Assembly (NCBI GenBank): GCA_027310725.1
Contig: DAIDAG010000025.1
Span: 1-44,710, forward strand
Direction of reading: 5' to 3'
Source of the DNA: Sideroxydans sp.
GTDB taxonomy: Bacteria; Pseudomonadota; Gammaproteobacteria; Burkholderiales; Gallionellaceae
DNA length: 44,710 nucleotides
This document shows positions 27,425 to 35,384 of the stretch, piece after piece. Position 1 is the first letter of the stretch. Each line of letters starts with the position of its first letter. Under the pieces are notes generated by a model. The model was not told the origin of the DNA. It did no database searches and was given only the letters and a program-made list of their open reading frames with translations. Position numbers and translations under genes: made by a program.

Positions 27425-28787
27425 TATCAGAAAACGCGACGATAACGGACTGCTATTTATCGACTTTCGATATAGAGGTATTCGCTGCCGAGAACAAACT
27501 GCTCTTCCGGAAAGTGCCGCAAACCGCAAGAAAGTACAGAAAGTCCTGGATCGTATTGAATCAGAAATTGCGGCAGGGACGTTTGATTACCGTCGATTCT
27601 TTCCCGCAAGCAAGAACGCGGAAAAATTCGACGAAACGAATGCACCGTCTACAGTCAATCAAGTCACTCAAGCAGTGGGTGATGCGATGGGGCAGGCTGG
27701 AATGCCTCAAGTGCCAGCAAATGTAGCTGCCACTCCTTTGCTTCGTGATTTTGCTGAAACGTGGTTCACCGAGAAAGAGGTCGAGTGGCGCAGGTCGCAC
27801 AAGAAAACCATTCGCAGTGATATTGATGGTCGACTGATTCCGAAATTCGGGGATTGGGAGGTCGGCAGAATCACCAAGGCAGATTTACTTGCATATCGTG
27901 CTGATCTCGCCAAAGTCCAGGCACGAGGCAAAAAGAACATGCTGTCGAATCGCCGCATCAACAAGATATTGAATCTGTTGAGGCAGATCATCAATGAAGC
28001 CGCCGACCGTTTCAATTTTCGCACGCCGTTCCAGAATATCAAACAGCTCAAGGTGAAACGCACGGATGTGGAGCCATTCACGCTGGATGAAGTGAAGTTG
28101 ATCCTTGCAACCATTCGCCCTGACTTCAAAAGCTACTACACCGTCCGGTTTTTCACGGGCATGCGCACCGGTGAGGTGGATGGGCTGAAATGGAAGTACG
28201 TCGATTTCGAAAAAAAGCTCATCCTAGTGCGGGAAACGATCGTACTTGGGGAGGACGAATACACCAAGAATGACAGTTCGCAGCGCGATATCCAGATGTC
28301 GCAGATGGTGTACGACGCGCTCAAGGCGCAGGAGAAGGTAACGAGGGAACAAACAGAGTATGTGTTTTGCACTCGCACTTGGACGGTGCTCGACAACAAA
28401 AATGTTACCACTCGCGTGTGGTACCCCATTCTGCGTCATCTCGGCTTAAAACCTCGGCGTGCCTATCAGACCCGGCATACCGCCGCCACCCTATGGCTGG
28501 CCGCAGGAGAGAACCCGGAGTGGATTGCAAAGCAAATGGGACATACCACGACCGAAATGCTGTTTCGGGTGTATTCACGCTTTGTTCCGAACATGACTCG
28601 GCAGGATGGCAGCGCATTCGAACGAATGTTGCTACAGAGCGGAGCAGCAGATCCGAACCCGGCAGCGGACGCCGCCACCATATCTTCAAAGCGGCCCCAT
28701 GAAGCCACCATGCACACAACGGGCATGGAAAAATCTTTAACGTTGCCCAACGCAGGAACGCAATTCCTCCCGACTGAGGAGCGTTGA
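27417..28787 (+). CDS. Tyrosine integrase with N-terminal DUF3596 arm-binding domain
   Basis: 456-residue phage/ICE-type integrase that would catalyse insertion of the element at tRNA-Arg. The N-terminal arm-binding domain (1-62) begins MGSIRKRDDNGLLFIDFRYR; the core-binding domain is about 108-205; the catalytic domain has R250 (FTGMRTGEVDGLKW), R353-H354 in YQTRHTAATLW (Tyr in place of the first box-II His, common in this group), H376 (MGHTTTEM) and nucleophile Y386 (RVYSRFVP). ATG 27417 with GGAGG 8 bp upstream is preferred to an upstream in-frame start. Its last ~50 codons recur, diverged, at 29983-30141. Confidence 0.93.
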   Translation: MGSIRKRDDNGLLFIDFRYRGIRCREQTALPESAANRKKVQKVLDRIESEIAAGTFDYRRFFPASKNAEKFDETNAPSTVNQVTQAVGDAMGQAGMPQVPANVAATPLLRDFAETWFTEKEVEWRRSHKKTIRSDIDGRLIPKFGDWEVGRITKADLLAYRADLAKVQARGKKNMLSNRRINKILNLLRQIINEAADRFNFRTPFQNIKQLKVKRTDVEPFTLDEVKLILATIRPDFKSYYTVRFFTGMRTGEVDGLKWKYVDFEKKLILVRETIVLGEDEYTKNDSSQRDIQMSQMVYDALKAQEKVTREQTEYVFCTRTWTVLDNKNVTTRVWYPILRHLGLKPRRAYQTRHTAATLWLAAGENPEWIAKQMGHTTTEMLFRVYSRFVPNMTRQDGSAFERMLLQSGAADPNPAADAATISSKRPHEATMHTTGMEKSLTLPNAGTQFLPTEER

Positions 28788-28793
28788 ATTGTT

Positions 28794-29816
28794 ATGAATA
28801 AACAAGACACACTACCGAAAGGAATTAGCGGCGAGAAACATAGTGAACCGAATCACTATGAGCGACGCGCCATCGGGTCCGGCATACCAAATCCGATGAA
28901 ACATATGGCCGTCTTTGTAACGCTTACCGCTGCCTGTATGGCCGCAGTCGCCGCAGGGGAACGCGGGGGCACACTGCTCGACAAGGTTCTGCTGGTCTCT
29001 ATGTCTGCAATCATCGTACTGGCTGTCCACTTGCTACCTGCACTGTCCCGCCGCTGGATCATGTGGCCGGTGTGGATGGGATGCCTGCTATGCGCGATGT
29101 ATGGGCACCTGACCTTCCTGATTCATGCGAGCGTGCACGCAGAAGAAGATAGGGCGCAGCACTCTGCGCTGACAGTAGGCACTGAACGTCAGATCGAGGT
29201 AACACGCGAGTCGCTTGGACGGATCAATGCCAGGCCTGTCGCCACGGTGGCAGCCGAGTTGGCGGTGACTCGCGACAGTCAGCAGCGCACGGCATTGCGT
29301 GCGGAAATTGCCGAGGGCAGGCGGGCGGAAGCACTTGACGACGAACTGGTGAAATTGTCCGGAATTTCTACAGTTGCCCGGAGCACGAGGGAAACTGATC
29401 CGGTCACGGCCAGTCTTGCCGAAGTCACGCGATATAGCGACGGGGCGGTCGCTATAGTCATCGGCATGACTTTTTCCGTCCTGATCGAGTTGGTCGGCGC
29501 GCTGCTCTGGTATGAGGTTCTACGGCACCCGGATAGGGACGAAGGTCAGACATGGAATGCCAATACCGCCGACGTGACTGACGACGTGACTCACCCGGAC
29601 GAAGCAGTCACGGGATTCATCAAGACGGAAGCCCCCGTCACTGCTGCCACATCTGCGGTGACTACCGAGCTTTCAGGACAGGTTGCACCAGTCATAAATG
29701 CCATAAAGATCGGCGAGTGTCGGCCAACGGTGGCAGGAATCCGGAAGTACCTTGGGTGTTCGCAAGCACGCGCGTCGGAGTTGCGGCGCAAGCTGGTGGG
29801 AATGGGAGCCGTATGA
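28794..29816 (+). CDS. Unknown membrane protein with a possible C-terminal DNA-binding segment
   Basis: 340 residues, not recognised. Three clustered membrane helices (about 36-55, 64-84, 88-110), a soluble coiled-coil-like region (about 115-205) rich in Glu, Arg and Ala, a fourth helix (about 220-243, AIVIGMTFSVLIELVGALLW) and a Thr/Asp-rich linker. The last ~45 residues (INAIKIGECRPTVAGIRKYL, then QARASELRRKL) resemble a helix-turn-helix, as in small regulators of mobile elements. 6 bp after the integrase and co-directional. The stop overlaps the next ATG (ATGA). Similar gene arrangements occur beside integrases of integrative elements. Confidence 0.65.
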   Translation: MNKQDTLPKGISGEKHSEPNHYERRAIGSGIPNPMKHMAVFVTLTAACMAAVAAGERGGTLLDKVLLVSMSAIIVLAVHLLPALSRRWIMWPVWMGCLLCAMYGHLTFLIHASVHAEEDRAQHSALTVGTERQIEVTRESLGRINARPVATVAAELAVTRDSQQRTALRAEIAEGRRAEALDDELVKLSGISTVARSTRETDPVTASLAEVTRYSDGAVAIVIGMTFSVLIELVGALLWYEVLRHPDRDEGQTWNANTADVTDDVTHPDEAVTGFIKTEAPVTAATSAVTTELSGQVAPVINAIKIGECRPTVAGIRKYLGCSQARASELRRKLVGMGAV

Positions 29817-30058
29817 ACATCAACGTTGATCAGAAAATTCTTTGGAAATTTGTCGACCTAGGTAAATTGGCTCCACTCATTCAAGAAAGGGTTAAACATG
29901 AGATCAGAGATACGTCACATAGCAATAATCAAAGAACCAAAACACAAGACGGTCAGCGACATCAAATCCGCGCCAGTCCAACTGGATTGCAAAACAGATG
30001 GGACATGCCACAACCGAAATGTTGTTCCGGGTGTATTCGCGATTCGTGCCCAATATGA
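29813..30058 (+). pseudogene. Truncated small gene fused to integrase-derived sequence
   Basis: ATG 29813 overlaps the preceding stop (ATGA). The first ~55 codons (MNINVDQKILWKFVDLGKLA...) look like a real gene start. From about 29983 the DNA is homologous to the integrase 3' end but read in a different frame, so the original C-terminus has been lost. The residual product, if made, has 81 residues. Confidence 0.4.
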
Positions 30059-30141
30059 CCAGGCAAGACGGCAGCGCGTTCGAGCGAATGTTGCTGCAAT
30101 CCGCCACCTCAAACCAAACTACTGAAGCTGCCGCCTCTTGA
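29983..30141 (+). pseudogene. Diverged copy of the integrase 3' end
   Basis: 53 codons read WIAKQMGHATTEMLFRVYSR and on through FVPNMTRQDGSAFERMLLQS to a stop. The first 43 codons are almost identical in protein to integrase residues 369-411, including catalytic His and Tyr, while differing at many synonymous sites. It lacks a start and everything upstream. It therefore derives from a related integrase gene, not from a recent duplication of the one at 27417. Confidence 0.85.
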
Positions 30142-30152
30142 AAGGAGACTCC

Positions 30153-30545
30153 ATGACCCATACCAGCAATAGCGTATTTACATCAAACAAGTCCGAACGG
30201 GATGTCGAGAGCGAACACGCATCCACTGAAACGCTATCCCTGACAGGCAAACTAATCCAGTTGAATGATGATTTTGGAGAATTCAGCGACGTCAGTGCCT
30301 TCATGTGCAATGCATTCGCCAATGCACTGCAAGAGCATGAACGGCTCAATAAGGAAATCATTTCCGGGGCCCGAATCTGCTCTGACTGGTTGCAGCAAAA
30401 GACCAGCGAATTGAAGGATGACATCCGGCAGGTGCGCATGCGCTATGTCGCCGAGCATAACCAAGCCTCGCCGAACGACCAAACAAAGACGAATGAGCCT
30501 GTCCGGAATCCGCCGCGGCATCGTGCATTCAAGTATTTTTATTGA
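30153..30545 (+). CDS. Unknown protein (130 aa) of the element
   Basis: Hydrophilic protein, not recognised. It is predicted mostly helical in the middle (about 30-100, SLTGKLIQLNDDFGEFSDV ... QEHERLNKEIISGARICSDW), ending in a basic tail. ATG 30153 has a good AAAGGAGA ribosome-binding site; the upstream in-frame extension is integrase-derived. Co-directional with the next gene and topoisomerase III. Confidence 0.6.
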   Translation: MTHTSNSVFTSNKSERDVESEHASTETLSLTGKLIQLNDDFGEFSDVSAFMCNAFANALQEHERLNKEIISGARICSDWLQQKTSELKDDIRQVRMRYVAEHNQASPNDQTKTNEPVRNPPRHRAFKYFY

Positions 30546-30575
30546 TCTGAAAAATTCAAAATTAGGAGAAAAGCT

Positions 30576-30863
30576 TTGAAAGACTCAATCGACAATTTGA
30601 TGCGCAAGTTCACCTATGACGACAAGCGGATCAGCCATCTGCTTGGCATGTTTGACGACAACGTGAGATTCATCAGGGATTACGACGACCAGTTCGACCT
30701 GGGCAGCGCCGAACACGACAAATCCATGCTGGCCGGCTACCGGAATCATGCCTTCGGTATCCTGCTGTCCCTGCTTCAGTTAGGACATATCACGACCGCA
30801 GACTTCCACCATCGTATGCATGCCCTAAATTCAGCCTTCTACAAGAAAGTGAGGGCTGATTAA
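30576..30863 (+). CDS. Unknown small protein (95 aa) preceding topoisomerase III
   Basis: Small helical protein, not recognised (starts MKDSIDNLMRKFTYDDKRIS). TTG start at 30576 supported by TAGGAGAAA. The stop overlaps the topoisomerase ATG by one base (TAATG), so it is translated with it. Small genes in this position recur in integrative elements that carry topB. Confidence 0.6.
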   Translation: MKDSIDNLMRKFTYDDKRISHLLGMFDDNVRFIRDYDDQFDLGSAEHDKSMLAGYRNHAFGILLSLLQLGHITTADFHHRMHALNSAFYKKVRAD

Positions 30864-32488
30864 TGGAGTACGACACTCTGTATTTGTGCGAAAAGCCCTC
30901 GCAGGCGCGCGCACTGGCCAAACAGCTGGATGCGAGCAAGACCGAGGATGGCGTGTATGTTGGCGGCGGCAACGTTGTGCTGAATGCATACGGCCATCTG
31001 CTGAATTTGGCCATGCCGGAGGACTATGGTCACTCCGGCCCGTGGAATCTGAACACCCTTCCTATCCTTCCCCAAAAATGGGAGTGGAAGGTCAAAGCCG
31101 AGCATCTGCAGCAATACAACAAGATCGCTTTCTGGCTTGAATGCGTCAAAACCGTGGTCATCGCGACGGATCCGGATGAAGAAGGTGAAGTGATTGGCCG
31201 TCAGATTCTCTCCGAATTGGGTTTCAAGGGAAATATCAAGCGTCTATGGGTATCTGCGCTCGATCCGAATTCACTGAAGCAAGCATTGGGGAATCTGCTA
31301 CCTCTTTCAGCGACGGACACGGCTTATCGTGCCGGCTGTGTGCGCCGACAGTTGGATTGGTTGTACGGTATCAATCTCAGCCGTGCTGTATCCGTCAGCT
31401 CAGGTCAAAAGACAAGTGTGGGGCGCGTTACGACAAAGTTGCTGACCGAATTGGTCAAGCGTGAAATCGAGATCAGGCGTTTCAAGCCAGTTTCTTATTA
31501 CACCGCTACAGCAAGATTCGGAGATGCCGTGCTTGAATGGCAGCCCGCCAATGGGCATGACAACATACCTCTCTTGCCAGCAAATGGAGCAATCACCGGA
31601 ATATGTATAGCCGCCAGCGAATACCAGGAAACCCTGGATCCGCCTTTGCCGCTGACACTTTCTGCGTTGCTGGCAAACGCGGCCGAAAGGGGCATCGATC
31701 TGACTAGCGGTTATATGGCAGCACAAAGGTTGTATGAAGCCGGTGCGATCAGTTATCCGCGTACCGGCTCGACCGATATGCCGGGTGCGGGCAAGCAGGG
31801 ATTCGCCGCACATCACGCCATCGTCAATACGAGGCATACCTGCCCAGACTGGCTACCAGAGGACTGCCAGATCATATTCAATATGGTGCATCACAACTGT
31901 GTGCTGCAGCACTTGGGGGAGGCAATCATCCATGTGCGGAAGCTGGTATTTGATATGGGTGGGGAGATATTTACTACTACTGAGCGCTGGCTCGCCCCGA
32001 ACAGGCCACGCGCTGCGGGATGGTTGCTCTGCGATAACCGGCAAATTGCACTGGAGAGCAACGTCAAGACGGACAAATTCAGGCCCGGCGATCAGGTCAG
32101 GGCAACGTTGAGCGTAGTGCGCAAGCAAACCGAGGCACCACAGCGGTTTACTGAAGCGGAATTGTTGCGTCACATGGCCGAAACCGGGATTGGCACGGAA
32201 GCGACTCGCGTCGAGGCGATCAACAGTCTGGTGAAGAATCAGGTCGCAGAGCGCACACAGACTAAACCAGGTTTTTCACTGGAACTACGTCCGACAGAAC
32301 AGGGCATGAACCTGATCGAACGCCTCCCGTCTTCGGTAACAGGAACCACCATGGAAACGCAACTGCGGAATGCGCTGGACTATGTGAGAAGCGGGCAGGC
32401 CGATTTCGAAGGGCATTTGAGAAATGCAGCCAGATGGCTCGCGATCACGATTGACGGGATGAAACGCGGCAGCGTCTGTCAGTCATGA
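30863..32488 (+). CDS. topB: DNA topoisomerase III, short element-borne form
   Basis: Type IA topoisomerase that relaxes and decatenates DNA through a 5'-phosphotyrosine. 541 residues, shorter than chromosomal TopB (about 650) and lacking a C-terminal zinc-finger part. The TOPRIM domain has the invariant Glu in LCEKPSQA and the D-P-D-E-E-G-E metal motif at 103-109; the active-site Tyr298 is in AISYPRTGS. Such short forms are carried by integrative elements of the ICE/genomic-island type. The last ~60 codons recur, diverged, at 32931-33119. Confidence 0.92.
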   Translation: MEYDTLYLCEKPSQARALAKQLDASKTEDGVYVGGGNVVLNAYGHLLNLAMPEDYGHSGPWNLNTLPILPQKWEWKVKAEHLQQYNKIAFWLECVKTVVIATDPDEEGEVIGRQILSELGFKGNIKRLWVSALDPNSLKQALGNLLPLSATDTAYRAGCVRRQLDWLYGINLSRAVSVSSGQKTSVGRVTTKLLTELVKREIEIRRFKPVSYYTATARFGDAVLEWQPANGHDNIPLLPANGAITGICIAASEYQETLDPPLPLTLSALLANAAERGIDLTSGYMAAQRLYEAGAISYPRTGSTDMPGAGKQGFAAHHAIVNTRHTCPDWLPEDCQIIFNMVHHNCVLQHLGEAIIHVRKLVFDMGGEIFTTTERWLAPNRPRAAGWLLCDNRQIALESNVKTDKFRPGDQVRATLSVVRKQTEAPQRFTEAELLRHMAETGIGTEATRVEAINSLVKNQVAERTQTKPGFSLELRPTEQGMNLIERLPSSVTGTTMETQLRNALDYVRSGQADFEGHLRNAARWLAITIDGMKRGSVCQS

Positions 32489-32599
32489 GGACGATATGCA
32501 CTAAGTGTAGTATTACGTCTACTAATTCGAATGCAATGAGAACAATGGAGAAGACTTTGGTTCTACCAGGGTTATATGAATGAATAGATAGCAAAAAAA

Positions 32600-32800
32600 A
32601 TGAAGAAAACGACACGTAAATCTGGCAAATCAGAACCCCAGCGTGAGCCGAAAGCTCCAGTACGGAAAAAAGAAGCTGATTCGATTGCGCGATATCCAAT
32701 ATGTGATCACGACTGGCAGCCCGATGGTCAGACTATGACGGCGGTCAGATGGACCTGCACCAAGTGCCACCAAACAAGGCTAAATGGGTTGGATATCTAG
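32600..32800 (+). CDS. Small zinc-ribbon-like protein (66 aa)
   Basis: Basic N-terminus (MKKTTRKSGKSEPQREPKAP) followed by C-D-H-D-W ... W-T-C-T-K-C-H, a Cys/His spacing that could bind one zinc. It lies in the segment between topB and the copied topB 3' end. No clear ribosome-binding site; coding status moderate to weak. Confidence 0.4.
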   Translation: MKKTTRKSGKSEPQREPKAPVRKKEADSIARYPICDHDWQPDGQTMTAVRWTCTKCHQTRLNGLDI

Positions 32801-32930
32801 CTACTGATCTGACTGCAGCAATGCCCAGCCAAATGGACGGCCAAACACAGGCCTGTTTCGGGTCGACTTACTGCCGGTATCGGCACATCCGTCGCGGCCT
32901 GCAGCCAGCACATCGATCACGCGTTGGGAT

Positions 32931-33119
32931 ATGAATCTGATCGAGAGTCTACCAGCCTCGGTAACAGAAACCACCACGGAAAATCAGTTGCGTAATGCAC
33001 TGGATTACGTGAGAAGCGGACAAGCCGACTTCGAGGGGTATTTGCGCAATGCGACCAAGTGGCTCGCAATCACAATCAAGGGGATGAAAAGGTGTAACGT
33101 TCGCAGATCTACTGTTTGA
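32931..33119 (+). pseudogene. Diverged copy of the topoisomerase III 3' end
   Basis: 62 codons (MNLIESLPASVTETTTENQL, then NALDYVRSGQADFEGYLRNA) align with the C-terminus of topB ending at 32488, with synonymous and some amino-acid differences. No TOPRIM or catalytic part is present. It mirrors the situation at the integrase gene. Confidence 0.85.
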
Positions 33120-33281
33120 GGAATATGGACGAAAAATCTTGGCGTATCATGAAGAATATCAATATTATGAATCATCGACATTTCATTTAAAGAGCGTTAT
33201 ATGGAATGTTGTTTGTCTGCTCAACGACTGTTGATATAAGTGTTGGGTAACTCCACGTCTTTGGGAGTATGAGACGGACAG

Positions 33282-33536
33282 CTAAGACAACTTCAACTGA
33301 ACTTTGGATTTTCTACCTGGAGCTGCTGGAGGAACAAACCCAGCAATTCGACATCTGATGCCTTCGATTTTCTTGCCGTTCTCAAACTTGGTTGACTGGT
33401 AAGACATCACTTCTCCCTTGATCGTCATCTCTGACAATTGGATACGTACTTTGGCTAATGACATACCAACCGCTTCAGCGATCTCAGCATCGAGTCGCTC
33501 ACCGTGGGTTTTCAGGTACTGGAGGATTTCATTCAT
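33282..33536 (-). CDS. Small winged-helix DNA-binding protein (84 aa)
   Basis: Begins MNEILQYLKTHGERLDAEIA and continues AEAVGMSLAKVRIQLSEMT, a winged helix-turn-helix pattern with a wing around GEVMSYQSTKFENGKKIEG. The C-terminal tail is basic (PGRKSKVQLKLS). Probably a small transcriptional regulator; the target is unknown. 47 bp downstream of the HU gene on the same strand. Confidence 0.6.
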   Translation of the reverse strand: MNEILQYLKTHGERLDAEIAEAVGMSLAKVRIQLSEMTIKGEVMSYQSTKFENGKKIEGIRCRIAGFVPPAAPGRKSKVQLKLS

Positions 33537-33583
33537 GGGGTTTGCAATAGAACCGGCCTGCTATGACCGGTCCTGTATCGTGC

Positions 33584-33865
33584 TTACTTGCCGCCGTTCA
33601 CCGTTGCTTTAAGCGTTGCACCAGCCTTGAATGCTGGAGCTTTGGAAGCCTTGATCTTGAGTTCAGCACCAGTGGCTGGATTACGGCCAATGCGTGCTGC
33701 GCGTTTGCGCACTTCGAACGTACCGAAGCCAACCAAGGCGACATTGTCACCTTTCTTTAGAGTGGCAGTGACGATTTCAATCAGCGCGGCGATGCTACGG
33801 TCAGCATCAGCCTTACTGCTACCAGTCTTGTCTGCCAATGCGTTGATCAGTTCTTTGCGATTCAT
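33584..33865 (-). CDS. hup: HU-family DNA-binding protein
   Basis: 93-residue histone-like protein: MNRKELINALADKTGSSKAD, VGFGTFEVRKRAARIGRNPA and the basic arm with the conserved Pro of RNPATG, then KAPAFKAGATLKATVNGGK. Binds and bends DNA. ATG 33865 is the family start, with AGGAAA upstream; the frame stays open further upstream but that part is unlike HU. It may be a host gene or carried by the element. Confidence 0.93.
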   Translation of the reverse strand: MNRKELINALADKTGSSKADADRSIAALIEIVTATLKKGDNVALVGFGTFEVRKRAARIGRNPATGAELKIKASKAPAFKAGATLKATVNGGK

Positions 33866-34585
33866 GTGTATTGATTTCCTAATTGTTGTGGCAGAAGTGC
33901 CGACGCGGATTGTTGTGGATATTTGGCCTGCATGCAAGGGGTTGTTGACCGCGCCCAAGGTTTGATGAGCGAGGCCTAGCAGCACACTACACCATTTCAA
34001 AGCGATACTGTGATTTTGAGACTGAATGAATTTGGTATTGTGGGCAATTAACTGATTTCTGGAAGCCAATTTAGCAGATCAAAATTTGGATGTCTCCTCT
34101 TTGCAGATGGTCAACGCGATTGCAATGAGCGACTGCACTTCGGTGCCAATGCGGACGCTGACGATTTACCGAAAAAATTGTTGGTGTAGTGTGCTGGAAG
34201 GTCTGCTTTCAAAATTCTCGTTCGATCAATTTTAACTTTCTCGCTCATTTAGGATTCCCGATACGTATACTCAACGTTGAAGGTGAACCGTCTAGCCCAT
34301 AAGGTCGACATTGTGAAAAGCAGACGCCTTCTGGCCTAGCTATTTAGAAATGAGCACTTCATTTATCAGAATTACGAGCTCGATATCTGTGTAGTTTGAC
34401 ATGTCGCCTCGGAGCACCGTATCGAACAGTGCGTAAACAAAAACTTGTCGAGGGAGGCGCCTATGATGACTGCCATGAGAGTCACTCGAAATAGATTCCC
34501 TGTTTGTGATGCATCCATCTGATGCTTTGCCGGACGCTAAATATCCTGTCCGACAGCTTGCCGAAGGAATATTTTCGGCAACCTA
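33866..34585. other. 720-bp region with no secure gene, probable relics
   Basis: Two weak traces on the minus strand. One is a 45-codon open frame at 34111-34248 (MSEKVKIDRTRILKADLPAH...) without a good ribosome-binding site. The other, at about 34340-34476, begins MAVIIGASLDKFLF and, after a one-base shift in the TTTTTG stretch, continues ALFDTVLRGDMSNYTDIELV to a stop. Otherwise nothing recognisable. Confidence 0.3.
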
Positions 34586-35026
34586 TTACCTGTCAGTTAA
34601 CTGCTCCAGAATGGAATGAACTTCTTTCTTGCCCATCCCTCGCAGCAAGACGATTCTAACCATTTGCTGTTCACGAGGAGTGGTATTTCCAGCCTCCCAG
34701 TTATAAATCGTTGGCGCTGAAACCCCAAGTAGAGTCCCAATTGCCCCGGCAGACAATCCCAAACGCTTTCTAAGCGTACAAAATCCTTTAGCAGTGAATC
34801 GTGCTTTGGTCGTTGCTTCCGCCTCAGCCTTCACCTCGACATTCTGAGAAAGTGACTTTCCCAGTCGGGATATCTGTTGCTCTAGCGATACAGTCTGACG
34901 CATCAGAGCCGCGATCTCAGATCGGAATTGAGCAGATGCTTTTCTAAGTTTTTCGGTTTCGATTCGTGTTTCTTTGCGGGACAATCGGGTAATTTCTTCT
35001 TTCAGTGCTGATGCTATGTTTGACAC
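34586..35026 (-). CDS. Helix-turn-helix regulator with N-terminal coiled coil
   Basis: 146 residues. The N-terminal half (about 1-65) is a charged coiled coil (EEITRLSRKETRIETEKLRK ... QQISRLGKSLSQ); the C-terminal part (about 80-130) has an XRE-like HTH (TLRKRLGLSAGAIGTLLGVS, then YNWEAGNTTPR). GTG start at 35026 with a strong AGGAGG. Likely a DNA-binding regulator; the target is unknown. A similar coiled-coil plus HTH layout is seen in small regulators of betaproteobacteria. Confidence 0.7.
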   Translation of the reverse strand: MSNIASALKEEITRLSRKETRIETEKLRKASAQFRSEIAALMRQTVSLEQQISRLGKSLSQNVEVKAEAEATTKARFTAKGFCTLRKRLGLSAGAIGTLLGVSAPTIYNWEAGNTTPREQQMVRIVLLRGMGKKEVHSILEQLTDR

Positions 35027-35220
35027 CCTATCCTCCTACGGAAATGTACATATATTTATCGGGCAACTCTATGGCTGCTCGGCTCAATTTGCAACTTCTT
35101 TCATGCAAGGGTTGATATGAGAATCCTATCACGCTTGGCTTATTCAAGAGGAGCACAGCTTTCTAGTTTCACTTAGATGTACTGCTGCTCGCTAAAATTC
35201 AAAACATAAACGGAGAAGAT

Positions 35221-35376
35221 ATGGGCCCCAGTCTCGGAATGTTGCTGGCCTTAGCTATTGTCGTGCTGGGTGGCCTTTTAATGGCAGGAATTGTGGTATT
35301 GCTGCGTAATCGTGACAGCGTCAAGACTGCAAAGACTGAATCATCTGCCTACAAATCGGTAGAACCAAAGAAGTAA
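35221..35376 (+). CDS. Small single-pass membrane protein (51 aa)
   Basis: ATG 35221 with GGAGA 6 bp upstream. Hydrophobic residues 4-30 (SLGMLLALAIVVLGGLLMAG) form one membrane helix, followed by a short basic tail ending EPKK. It is convergent with the efflux operon, whose end is 8 bp away. No family recognised. Not part of the efflux operon, but its good start and composition support coding. Confidence 0.5.
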   Translation: MGPSLGMLLALAIVVLGGLLMAGIVVLLRNRDSVKTAKTESSAYKSVEPKK

Positions 35377-35384
35377 TGTATTTT

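Noticed and set aside
33900-34069. N-terminal extension of the HU gene
   Set aside because: The frame is open upstream of ATG 33865, but the added residues are unlike any HU protein and the family start is at 33865.
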